This document shows, in pieces, positions 6,369 through 14,067 of a stretch of DNA of 39,063 nucleotides (its first letter is position 1; every line of letters starts with the position of its first letter). The DNA comes from Streptomyces sp. TRM64462 (GTDB lineage: Bacteria; Actinomycetota; Actinomycetes; Streptomycetales; Streptomycetaceae). The stretch covers positions 1 to 39,063 of the forward strand of contig NZ_JABWDV010000235.1 in assembly GCF_013362995.1 (NCBI RefSeq), in the 5' to 3' direction. Below the pieces are notes generated by a model that was given only the letters and a program-made list of their open reading frames with translations, had not been told where the DNA came from and searched no databases. The position numbers and the translations under genes are program-made.

Positions 6369-7780
6369 CCCGCGGGCCCCGCGGCGACCGCGATGACCGA
6401 CCGGACCTGAGCCGTGATCGCCGCCCGGTTCCGCAGGAACTCCGGGTCCTGCACCGCCTCCGCGTTGCCGTCGCCGAACCGCAGCACCGGCGTGTGCACA
6501 TGCCCGCCCGGCAGGTCGCGCAGGCCCAGCCGGTCGCGCAGCAGCGTCGCGCGGTAGGCGATCTCGTTCGACAGGTAGTCACCGCCGCCGCCCGCGCGGG
6601 CCGTCGAGCCGGGTGTCGGCCCCTCGGGCCGGACGACCGGGGCCGTGCCGCCCGCCGGGACCTCGGTGACCCGCGTGTTGTCGTACACCGGGAACGGCCC
6701 CGTCTCCGCCGTCACGATCGCCGCGTACGGCAGGCTCGTCGCGGTCCACTGCGGCTGCCCGGCCGGGTCGTCGACCGGCACGGTCCCGGTCGACGAGACG
6801 TTCTCGTTGTCCGGGAAGCCGCCCCGCCAGGCCCCGTTGAACCGCTCGATGTCGAAGCGGCCGACCCGCCCCTGGCTCACCGTCGTGAACAGGTCGACGC
6901 GCGGCAGCTGCCGGCGCAGCGTCCGCTCCACGGTGCCGTCGGCGAAATCCCGCCAGCGCACCGGGAACACGACCGCCTCGACCCGCGCCCACGAGCCGTC
7001 CGCCGTACGGATCAGCGTGCCGTCCAGGGCCAGCGCGGCCACGCCGGACGGGTTGCTGATCCGGATGTCCCGGTCCAGCGTGAACGGGTCGAACCCGGTC
7101 ATCATCACGCGCTTGACGCCGCGGCCCGCCGGGAAGCGGATCGAGTCCTGGCCGCGCGACGCCGACTCCAGCCGGTCGAGCAGCCGCGCCCGCGCCCCCG
7201 CCGACAGGCCGAAGCCCGGCTGCCAGACGCGTAGTTCACGGGTCATGGCGAGCCGCGCCCAGTACAGCGGCCGGTCGTCGTCCCTGGCCAGGTCGCCACG
7301 CGCCGGCCCCCTGCCCTGCGCCCGGTCCACGGCCCGCCGCCACAGCGCCCCGCCGTGCCTTACGACGGCCCGCTCGGCCGCCGCGGACGATCCCGCGCGC
7401 TTCAGAGAGGCCGCGAACCGGGGCGCTGCGGTGTCGAATCCGCTGCGGCGCAGGATCTCCTGCGGGACGGCCCGGTCGAGGCGGGCCTCCTCGACGGTCG
7501 GAACGGCGGAGGCGGCAGAGACTCGGGAGGCGGCGGAGGCGGAGGCGGGGGCGTCGGCGGTGGCGGTGGCGGGGGCGTCGGCGGTGGCGGCGGAGGCCGG
7601 GGAGCCAGTGGCGGGGGAGCCGGTCGCGGCGGAGGCCGGTGCTCCGCCGAAGGCCGGCGCGGCGACGACCGCCGTGAGCGCGAGGGCGAGCGTGAGGGCG
7701 CGACCGAGGGAGGGGGCGAGAGCGAGGGAGCGGGTGCGGCGTATCCGTGGCACAGGGGACCTTTCGCCGGAACGGGTCAT
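6356..7780 (-). CDS. Secreted pyroglutamyl-peptidase-like (C15 family) protein with Cys-to-Ser at the catalytic position
   Basis: A 474-residue exported protein, about twice the length of a normal C15 peptidase. Residues 1-52 form a signal peptide with an Arg-rich start, a long Leu/Ala core and an ASA-A cleavage site. An Ala/Ser/Thr/Pro-rich stretch to about 95 looks like a linker. The C15 fold occupies about 222-460: TGFDPF at 228-233, NPSG at 243-246, PDNEN at 323-327, and GGHVHTP with His429 as the family His. Glu312 matches the catalytic Glu. The catalytic Cys of the family motif VCN is replaced by Ser404 in DYLSNEIAY. It may be inactive, serine-dependent or a binding protein. It lies 47 nt after the TetR gene on the same strand. 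Confidence 0.8.
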   Translation of the reverse strand: MTRSGERSPVPRIRRTRSLALAPSLGRALTLALALTAVVAAPAFGGAPASAATGSPATGSPASAATADAPATATADAPASASAASRVSAASAVPTVEEARLDRAVPQEILRRSGFDTAAPRFAASLKRAGSSAAAERAVVRHGGALWRRAVDRAQGRGPARGDLARDDDRPLYWARLAMTRELRVWQPGFGLSAGARARLLDRLESASRGQDSIRFPAGRGVKRVMMTGFDPFTLDRDIRISNPSGVAALALDGTLIRTADGSWARVEAVVFPVRWRDFADGTVERTLRRQLPRVDLFTTVSQGRVGRFDIERFNGAWRGGFPDNENVSSTGTVPVDDPAGQPQWTATSLPYAAIVTAETGPFPVYDNTRVTEVPAGGTAPVVRPEGPTPGSTARAGGGGDYLSNEIAYRATLLRDRLGLRDLPGGHVHTPVLRFGDGNAEAVQDPEFLRNRAAITAQVRSVIAVAAGPAGTPS

Positions 7781-7827
7781 GGCCCGGGCAGTATCGCGGC
7801 GCTCCCATAACTCCCGCCACCGGACCG

Positions 7828-8418
7828 CTACTTCGCGCCAACCGCCCCCAACAGCCCCATGAAGTCCCGGAACGCCGCCGTCATGTCCACCGCCTCGGGG
7901 TCAAGCAGCCACTGGTACTGCAGCCCGTCCAGCACCGCGACGAGCAGTGGAGCCGCGCGCTCCGGTGTGAGCCCGCCGGGGAGCCGGTCACCGAACTCGG
8001 TGCGCAGGATCGCCGCCATGTCGCCCCGCACCTGCGTGTACCGCCGCGTGAAGAAGTCCCGCGCGGGGTGCTCGTCCGTGACGCTCTCGCCGAGCAGCGC
8101 CGAGAACGTCTGCACGATGCCCGGCCGCATGGCGTTGTACTCGACGAGCGAGGCCAGCAGATCCAGCCGCCAGCCCTCCCGCCCGTCCGGCCCGGCGCCG
8201 CCCGTGTCCCACTGGTCCCGCTCCTCCAGGACCGCGACGAGCAGCGCCTCCTTGCTGGGGTAGTGGTGCAGCAGCCCCTGCTGCGTGAGCCCGGCCCGCT
8301 CCGCCACCGCCGTGAGCGACGCGCCCCGGTAGCCGCGCTCGGCGATCACCTCGAAGGCGGCGCGCAGGATGTCCGCGCGCCGCTCCTCGCTCCTGGGTCT
8401 GGACCTGGCAGCCGACAT
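7828..8418 (-). CDS. TetR-family transcriptional regulator
   Basis: A 196-residue one-component repressor. The N-terminal TetR helix-turn-helix spans residues 14-60 (ILRAAFEVIAERGYRGASLT then AGLTQQGLLHHYPSKEALL). The C-terminal half is an all-helical ligand and dimer domain without recognisable ligand residues. GGAGGACGTAGGGG precedes the ATG. It is divergent from the GH3 glycosidase over 150 bp and upstream of the C15-like gene on the same strand, so it probably controls the glycosidase and itself. Short palindromes in the gap (CCTGCCTCAGG at 8440, CCGTACGG at 8452, CCTGCCAGG at 8505) are candidate sites, none compelling. Confidence 0.9.
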   Translation of the reverse strand: MSAARSRPRSEERRADILRAAFEVIAERGYRGASLTAVAERAGLTQQGLLHHYPSKEALLVAVLEERDQWDTGGAGPDGREGWRLDLLASLVEYNAMRPGIVQTFSALLGESVTDEHPARDFFTRRYTQVRGDMAAILRTEFGDRLPGGLTPERAAPLLVAVLDGLQYQWLLDPEAVDMTAAFRDFMGLLGAVGAK

Positions 8419-8568
8419 CCCCTACGTCCTCCCGTCGCTCCTGCCTCAGGACCGTACGGCATGAGCGGAGGCACTGGATTACGAGAGGATAACGACACCT
8501 ACCGCCTGCCAGGTTCCCGGTTCACCATGGGCGGACGCACGGCGACCGCGGACAGGGAGGTGCGGCCC

Positions 8569-11139
8569 ATGACGACGGCCGACAAGGTGGTGGAGGCGGC
8601 GCTGGGCGCGCTCGACCTGGACACCAAGGCACGGCTCCTCGCCGGCCAGGACATGTGGACCCTTCCGGCCGTTCCCGAGATCGGCCTGGCGTCCCTCGTG
8701 ATGTCCGACGGCCCCGTCGGCGTCCGGGGCGTGCGCTGGACACCCGACGACCCGTCCGTCACCCTCCCGTCGCCCACCGCGCTCGCCGCGACCTGGGACC
8801 CCGAGCTCGCCCGCCGCGCCGGACGTCTCCTCGCGCAGGAGGCCCGCCGCAAGGGTGTCCACGTCCTCCTCGCACCCACCGTGAACCTGCACCGCTCGCC
8901 CCTGGGCGGCCGCCACTTCGAGGCGTACAGCGAGGACCCGTACCTGACCGGCGCGATCGGCACCGGCTATGTGCGCGGCGTCCAGGAAGGCGGCGTCGCC
9001 GCCACGGTCAAGCACTTCGTCGCGAACGACGCCGAGACCGACCGGTTCACGGTCGACAACGTCATCGCGCCGCGCCCGCTGCGCGAGCTGTACCTGGCCC
9101 CGTTCGAGGCGATCGTGCGCGACGCCCGCCCGTGGGGTGTCATGGCCGCGTACAACAGGGTCAACGGCGTCACCATGACCGAGCACCGCCGGCTCCAGAC
9201 CGAGGTGCTGCGCGGCGAGTGGGGGTTCGACGGGTTCACGGTCTCCGACTGGTTCGCCGCCCGTTCGACCACGGGCGCGCTGCGCGGCGGCCTCGACGTG
9301 GCCATGCCGGGGCCGCGGACCGTGTACGGGGAGGCGCTCGCCGCCGCCGTACGGGCGGGGGAGCTCGACGAGGGCCTGGTCGACGCGGCCGTACGCAACG
9401 TCCTGCGCCTCGCGGCACGCGTCGGCGCGCTGGAAGGAGCGCCCTCGGGGGCTGCGGCCCCGGAGACGCCGGCCGCTGACGCGCCGACTTCTGACGCGCC
9501 GACTTCTGGCCCCGCGACTTCTGAGGCGCCCGCACCAGCCGGCACCCACCAGCCCCCCGAACCCCTCGACGGCGAAGCGCTCGCCCGTGAGATCGCCCGC
9601 CGCTCCTTCGTCCTCGTACGGAACGAGCACGACGTCCTGCCCCTCGACCCCGGCCCCGGCCCCGCCCCCGGCCCCGCCCCTGGCCCCGCCCCCGCCCCCG
9701 GCCGCCGTATCGCCCTGATCGGCGCGGCCGCCCGCGACGCCCGCGTCCTCGGCGGCGGCTCCGCGCACGTGTTCCCCACCCGTACCGTCTCGCCGCTCGA
9801 CGGACTCACGGCCGCCCTGCCCGACGGCGCGGCCCTCACCTACGCCGTCGGCGCCGAGCCGAGCGACGAACCCGCCCCCGCCGGCCCCGGCTTCGCCCTC
9901 CGCGCGGTCTGCCGCGACGCGTCCGGCGCCGTCCTCGCGGACACCCCGCTGCCCACCGGTGAGATCAAGTGGATCGGCGACAACGGCCTGCCCGCCGGCG
10001 CCACCCACGCGACCCTGCACAGCGTCGAGATCACCGGCACCTTCACCCCGCGCGACAGCGGCGCCCACTGCTTCGGCACGCGCGGCATCGGTGCCTTCAC
10101 GCTCACCGTCGCCGGACGTACCCTGTACGACGGCGTCCAGGAGATGGGCACCGAGAGCGATCTGTTCGAGGCGTTCATCGGAACCCCCATGGAACGCGGC
10201 ACGGTCATCCTCGCCGAGGGCGTCCCCGTCGAGGTGTCCCTCCGTCACACCCTCGACCACGATCGGCCCATGCCGGTTCCCGCCGTCGTCCACTCGCTCC
10301 TGCACCGCCCGCCGCTCCGCGACCCCGACGAGCTGATCACCGAGGCGGCCGAAGCCGCCCGCGCCGCCGACACCGCGGTCGTCGTGGTCGCCACCACCGA
10401 ACGCGTCGAGTCCGAGGGCTTCGACCGCACCGACCTGCGGCTCCCCGGCCGCCAGGACGACCTCGTCCGCGCCGTCGCCGCCGCCAATCCGCGCACGGTC
10501 GTCGTCGTCAACGCGGGCGCCCCGGTCGAGATGCCGTGGCGCGACGACGTCGCCGCGGTGCTGCTCAGCTGGTTCCCCGGGCAGGAGGGCGGCGCCGCGC
10601 TCGCCGACGTCCTGCTCGGCGCGGACGAGCCGGGCGGCCGCCTGCCCACCACGTGGCCGGCCGCCCTCGCGGACGCGCCCGTCACCCGCGTCGCCCCGGA
10701 GCACGGCGAACTGCCCTACTCCGAGGGCGTCTTCATCGGCTACCGCGCCTGGGACCGGTCCGGCGCCACACCCGCGTACCCCTTCGGCCACGGCCTCGGC
10801 TACACGACCTGGGAGTACGACTCCCTGGAGGTCACCCCCACCACGGCCCGCGTCACCGTCCGCAACACCGGCACCCGCCCCGGCCGCGAGGTCGTCCAGC
10901 TGTACGTCGCACCCCGCGCCGACCTGGTCGAGCGCCCCGCCCGCTGGCTCGCGGGGTTCGCCACCGTCGAAGCGGAGCCCGGCGGGTGCGCGGACGCGGA
11001 GATCCGGCTCGCGCCCCGGCTGTTCGACATCTGGGACGAGCCGAAGGGCACCTGGACGACCGTGCCCGGCGTGTACGACATCCACGTCGGCCGCTCCCTG
11101 ACGGACCTCCGCCGCCGCGTCACCCTGGAACTCGACTGA
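8569..11139 (+). CDS. Glycoside hydrolase family 3 protein with inserted PA14-like domain (beta-glucosidase type)
   Basis: An 856-residue cytoplasmic GH3 enzyme that removes non-reducing sugars from beta-glycosides. The (beta/alpha)8 domain covers about 15-285, with VKHF at 147-150 and the nucleophile Asp227 in TVSDWFA. A proline- and alanine-rich linker with short repeats follows (about 290-335), then the alpha/beta sandwich. Inside that domain a PA14-like beta module (about 455-590) is inserted, as in carbohydrate-binding GH3 beta-glucosidases. A fibronectin type III-like domain ends the protein. No signal peptide is present, so it acts on imported sugars. The ATG at 8569 has GGGAGG 8 nt upstream; ATG 8527 is possible but lacks a ribosome site. 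The divergent TetR gene is the likely regulator. Confidence 0.93.
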   Translation: MTTADKVVEAALGALDLDTKARLLAGQDMWTLPAVPEIGLASLVMSDGPVGVRGVRWTPDDPSVTLPSPTALAATWDPELARRAGRLLAQEARRKGVHVLLAPTVNLHRSPLGGRHFEAYSEDPYLTGAIGTGYVRGVQEGGVAATVKHFVANDAETDRFTVDNVIAPRPLRELYLAPFEAIVRDARPWGVMAAYNRVNGVTMTEHRRLQTEVLRGEWGFDGFTVSDWFAARSTTGALRGGLDVAMPGPRTVYGEALAAAVRAGELDEGLVDAAVRNVLRLAARVGALEGAPSGAAAPETPAADAPTSDAPTSGPATSEAPAPAGTHQPPEPLDGEALAREIARRSFVLVRNEHDVLPLDPGPGPAPGPAPGPAPAPGRRIALIGAAARDARVLGGGSAHVFPTRTVSPLDGLTAALPDGAALTYAVGAEPSDEPAPAGPGFALRAVCRDASGAVLADTPLPTGEIKWIGDNGLPAGATHATLHSVEITGTFTPRDSGAHCFGTRGIGAFTLTVAGRTLYDGVQEMGTESDLFEAFIGTPMERGTVILAEGVPVEVSLRHTLDHDRPMPVPAVVHSLLHRPPLRDPDELITEAAEAARAADTAVVVVATTERVESEGFDRTDLRLPGRQDDLVRAVAAANPRTVVVVNAGAPVEMPWRDDVAAVLLSWFPGQEGGAALADVLLGADEPGGRLPTTWPAALADAPVTRVAPEHGELPYSEGVFIGYRAWDRSGATPAYPFGHGLGYTTWEYDSLEVTPTTARVTVRNTGTRPGREVVQLYVAPRADLVERPARWLAGFATVEAEPGGCADAEIRLAPRLFDIWDEPKGTWTTVPGVYDIHVGRSLTDLRRRVTLELD
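9465..9705 (+). repeat. Two low-complexity repeat tracts inside the GH3 gene
   Basis: Around 9465-9535, near-copies of GACGCGCCGACTTCT encode a T-S-D-A-P type linker. Around 9650-9705, repeated CCCCGGCCCCGCC encodes a Pro-Gly-Pro-Ala run inside the next domain. Both keep the frame and are likely sites of length variation. Confidence 0.75.
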
Positions 11140-11184
11140 CGCCCCGCGGCGGGCAGCGCGACATCGCGCCGTCGGCTCACCCGA

Positions 11185-11261
11185 CCCCGACCCCGTACCG
11201 CGTCACGCGTCCCCGACCCCGTACCGCGTCACGCGACCCCGAACCCGTACCGCGTCTCCGA
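11185..11261. repeat. Three tandem copies of a 25-26-bp unit covering the 3' end of the epimerase gene
   Basis: Units start at 11185, 11211 and 11237. The third encodes the last residues of the aldose epimerase (R-Y-G-F-G-V-A) on the minus strand, and the second carries its stop codon. The first repeats the same sequence beyond the stop. The first two units are nearly identical; the third differs at a few positions and where it enters the gene body. Confidence 0.88.
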
Positions 11262-12182
11262 CGTGTACACCTCGCCCGGCCGGAGCACCGTCCCCGGGAA
11301 TTCCGGCCGGTTGGGGGAGTCGGGGAAGTGCTGGGTCTCCAGCGCGACCCCGTCCAGGTGATCCGGCGCGTACACCTGGAGCCCCGGCTCCGTCGTCCAC
11401 ACCGCGACCCGGCGTCCCGTCAGCGGCGCGTACAGCTCGGCGGCGGGCCGCGCGTCCGGGCCCATGCCGGGTGCGTCCAGGACGAAGTTGTGGTCGACGC
11501 CCGTGCCCGCCTCCCGCAGGGCGCGGAAGTCGAGCCGCGTGCCCTCGACCGGGGCGAGCTCCCCGGTGGGCACGCCCGTCGCGTCCAGCGCCGTGTAGCG
11601 CCCGGCCGCGATCCGCAGCCGCTGCGCCCCGCCGAGGCTCCAGTACGTGTGGTTGGTCAGGCACACCACCGTCGGCGCGTCCGTCACCGCCTCGTACGCG
11701 ATCCGCAGCGCGCCCTCCTCGTCGAGGGAGTACGTCGCGGACACCTGGAGCCGGCCGGGGAACCCCTCCTCGCCGTCCGGGCTCACCCGGGACAGCCGTA
11801 CCCCGGCGCCGCCCTCCGCCTCGCCGGCCTCCCACAGGTGCTTGTCGAAGCCGCGCTCCCCGCCGTGCAGGCTGTGCGGCCCGCCGTTGCGGGCCAGCCG
11901 GTACGTCCGCCCGTCCAGCGTGAACGCCCCGCCCGCGATCCGGTTCGCGTACCGCCCGACGAGCGCCCCGAAGTACGGCTCGGGACGCGCCTCGTACCCC
12001 TCGGGGCTGTCGAAGCCCAGCACGACGTTCGCGACGGCCCCGTCCCGGTCCGGGACCTCGACCGACTGCACGATGCCGCCGTACGTCAGGACCCGCACCC
12101 GCGTCCCGGCCCGCTCCAGCGTCCAGCGGTGCACCGCCGCACCGGATGCCAGCCGCCCCCACTCCTCAACCTTCGTGATCAC
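11229..12182 (-). CDS. Aldose 1-epimerase (galactose mutarotase family)
   Basis: A 317-residue beta-sandwich enzyme that interconverts alpha and beta anomers of hexoses such as galactose and glucose in the cytosol. Family residues are in place: Asn80-Arg81 in GRYANRIAGGAF, His106 in HSLHGG, the catalytic acid His178 in LTNHTYWSL and the catalytic base Glu282 in ALETQHFPDSPN. The length is normal. The start is a GTG at 12182; no good ribosome site precedes it. The SGNH lipoprotein gene ends 11 nt upstream on the same strand, so translational coupling is plausible. Together with the GH3 gene converging on it, this suggests local sugar metabolism. Its 3' end takes part in a tandem repeat. Confidence 0.92.
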   Translation of the reverse strand: MITKVEEWGRLASGAAVHRWTLERAGTRVRVLTYGGIVQSVEVPDRDGAVANVVLGFDSPEGYEARPEPYFGALVGRYANRIAGGAFTLDGRTYRLARNGGPHSLHGGERGFDKHLWEAGEAEGGAGVRLSRVSPDGEEGFPGRLQVSATYSLDEEGALRIAYEAVTDAPTVVCLTNHTYWSLGGAQRLRIAAGRYTALDATGVPTGELAPVEGTRLDFRALREAGTGVDHNFVLDAPGMGPDARPAAELYAPLTGRRVAVWTTEPGLQVYAPDHLDGVALETQHFPDSPNRPEFPGTVLRPGEVYTSETRYGFGVA

Positions 12183-12193
12183 GAGCGCTGAGC

Positions 12194-13168
12194 CTACGCG
12201 GGCGGACGCTCCGCCGTAACGTGGCGGTAAGCGATTTCCGCCAGCCGCTCCTGCCCGTCCCTGCTCGGATGGAACCAGTCCCACGGGCTCAACTGGCCGA
12301 CCCCGAACCGGTAGTCGAAGACCGCCCCACCGTCGTACCGGCAGCGCTCGTCCGCCGCGCAGACGTCCCGGAGCACGTCGTTGTACGCGACCACCCGGTC
12401 CCGTACGGCGCTCCTGCGCCGCTCGGAGGCCGGCCCCAGGTCCTCGGCGTCGGCCAGCATCGACGCGCACACGCCCAGCTTCCACACCTGCCGGCCCACC
12501 GGGTGGTCCCGGCCCGTGGACCAGAGCCGCCACAGGTCGGGCACGCTCGTCACGTACACCTGAGACGTGGGCGAGGCCTTCCGCAGCCCCGCCATCGCCG
12601 CCTCGAAATGCGCCCGGAAGTCCTCGACCGGCGTCATGAGGTCCACGGAAGGACGGCACGCGTCGTTCGCGCCGACCATCACCGTGACCAGGCCGGGCTT
12701 GTGCCGCGCCGCCCGCGCCATCTGTCCGGGCAGCTCCGCCATCCGCGACCCGGACCGCGCGAGGTTCCAGCTGTGCGACGTCAGCGCCGGCGCCCCGAGC
12801 AGCCGGAGCGCCAGGCTGTTCACGCGGGCGTCGGATCCGGTGGCCCAGGACGCCTCGGGGCAGTCCTCGAGCACGCGGCAGGCGTCGAAGCCGCGGGTGA
12901 TGGAGTCGCCCACGGCCGCGACGGACGCCGGCCGCGGGTTCCACACGGGTGCCGTGGGGGACGGACTCACGCTCGCGCTCGGGCTCTGGCTCCCGGCGGC
13001 GCTCGCGCTCGGGCTCGCCGAGGCGCGGCGCTCACCGTCGGCGGGGCCGCTGCTGCTTCCGGGGGACGCGACACACCCGGCCAGCACCGCGGAGCCCGCC
13101 AGGACCGCGCCCGCCAGCGTGACCGCCGCCCGCCGCGCGACGCTGCTCCGCGTCCGAACCCCGCGCAC
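12194..13168 (-). CDS. SGNH/GDSL-type hydrolase lipoprotein
   Basis: A 324-residue secreted esterase anchored by lipid. The start is a GTG at 13168, chosen because AAGGGG lies 7 nt upstream and it gives a normal signal: Arg-rich start, hydrophobic core, then lipobox LAGC with Cys32. A Ser/Pro/Ala linker to about residue 75 spans the wall. The SGNH blocks are complete: GDS with Ser89, Gly140 in NLARSG, GAND with Asn168, and DWFHP with Asp297 and His300. The family cleaves ester bonds in lipids, polysaccharide acetyl groups or similar; the substrate is unknown. Two Cys pairs in the domain could form disulfides. The aldose epimerase follows 11 nt downstream. Confidence 0.9.
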   Translation of the reverse strand: MRGVRTRSSVARRAAVTLAGAVLAGSAVLAGCVASPGSSSGPADGERRASASPSASAAGSQSPSASVSPSPTAPVWNPRPASVAAVGDSITRGFDACRVLEDCPEASWATGSDARVNSLALRLLGAPALTSHSWNLARSGSRMAELPGQMARAARHKPGLVTVMVGANDACRPSVDLMTPVEDFRAHFEAAMAGLRKASPTSQVYVTSVPDLWRLWSTGRDHPVGRQVWKLGVCASMLADAEDLGPASERRRSAVRDRVVAYNDVLRDVCAADERCRYDGGAVFDYRFGVGQLSPWDWFHPSRDGQERLAEIAYRHVTAERPPA

Positions 13169-13473
13169 TCGCGTACCCCTTGCCGTTGCCCGCCGCTGTC
13201 CGTTCCCGCCGGCCCGTTCCCGCCGAATTCCTTGCCGTATCGGCGTCCTGGCGAGTGAAAGCTTCGTGTCGACGGCCCCCGGGACCGACCGTACGTCATC
13301 CCAAGCGACTCGCCGCACGGTAGCTTTTCCCCGTCGAACCAGAGGCGCCTGGCCGACCGGCTCCGGTAAATTACATCACGTCACAAGCTGTCCCTTTTGC
13401 GGAGTTTCTCTCCCGATGCTGTTTACTGAGGCCGCTGGGAAAAGGCGAACCTCGTCCCACCCTGGAGGTCCCG
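13169..13473. other. Intergenic region between divergent SGNH lipoprotein and DUF3145 genes
   Basis: About 305 bp with no supported gene. It holds the ribosome site of the lipoprotein gene (AAGGGG, minus strand) and GGAGG at 13464-13468 for DUF3145. The stretch 13365-13430 is locally AT-richer and probably contains the promoter; TTGCGG at 13397 with TGTTTA at 13420 is a possible but weak pair. No strong palindrome was seen. Confidence 0.5.
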
Positions 13474-13968
13474 GTGACGACACGTGGAGTCCTGTACGTA
13501 CACTCCGCGCCGCGCGCGCTGTGCCCGCACGTCGAATGGGCGGTCGCGGGCGTGCTCGGCACGAGGGTCCAGCTCGACTGGATCCGCCAGCCGGCCTCAC
13601 CGGGCACCTGGAGAGCGGAGTTCTCCTGGCAGGGCCAGCCCGGCACCGCCTCCAAGCTGGCCTCCGCGCTGCGCGGCTGGCAGCTGCTGCGCTTCGAGGT
13701 GACCGCCGAGCCGTGCGCCACCGCCGAGGGCGAGCGCTACAGCGCCACGCCCGAGCTGGGCATCTTCCACGCGGTCATCGGCATCCACGGCGACATCATG
13801 ATCCCCGAGGACCGGCTGCGCGCCGCCCTCGCCCGTTCGGCGCAGGGCGAGACCCAGTTGGAGGCCGAGATCGCCAAGCTCCTCGGCAAGCCCTGGGACG
13901 ACGAGCTGGAGCCGTTCCGGTACGCCGGCGAGGGAGCCCCGGTCCGCTGGCTGCACCAGGTCGTGTGA
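13474..13968 (+). CDS. DUF3145 domain protein
   Basis: A 164-residue soluble protein of the actinobacterial DUF3145 family, which has no assigned function. Recognisable features are the start TTRGVLYVHSAP, the central RAEFSWQGQPGTASKLASAL and the near-terminal PWDDELEPFRYAGEG. It has no signal peptide, membrane segment or metal motif. The GTG start has GGAGG 5 nt upstream. In streptomycetes this gene commonly sits at the end of the fatty-acid synthase cluster, as here, converging on fabF. That makes a link to lipid metabolism tempting but unproven. A strong hairpin follows the stop. Confidence 0.9.
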   Translation: MTTRGVLYVHSAPRALCPHVEWAVAGVLGTRVQLDWIRQPASPGTWRAEFSWQGQPGTASKLASALRGWQLLRFEVTAEPCATAEGERYSATPELGIFHAVIGIHGDIMIPEDRLRAALARSAQGETQLEAEIAKLLGKPWDDELEPFRYAGEGAPVRWLHQVV

Positions 13969-13980
13969 CCACCGGCGTAC

Positions 13981-14016
13981 GAGTGAGGCCCCCGCCGTGC
14001 GGCGGGGGCCTCACTC
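13981..14016. terminator. Bidirectional terminator between DUF3145 and fabF
   Basis: A perfect 16-bp stem: GAGTGAGGCCCCCGCC pairs with 14001-14016 around the loop GTGC. It stands 12 nt after the DUF3145 stop and 51 nt beyond the fabF stop, so it can serve both convergent transcripts. Confidence 0.85.
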
Positions 14017-14067
14017 ATGTGCCGTATACGTCGTGGTGCCGTACACGTCTCCGTCGTACGGGACCTG

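Noticed and set aside
7747..8568. Upstream extension of the GH3 frame to 7747
   Set aside because: It would run through the TetR gene on the other strand and the divergent promoter; a ribosome site supports ATG 8569.
8479..11085. 868-codon minus-strand frame under the GH3 gene
   Set aside because: Composition is Gly/Ala/Arg/Asp-rich with no motif; the plus strand holds complete GH3 catalytic residues.
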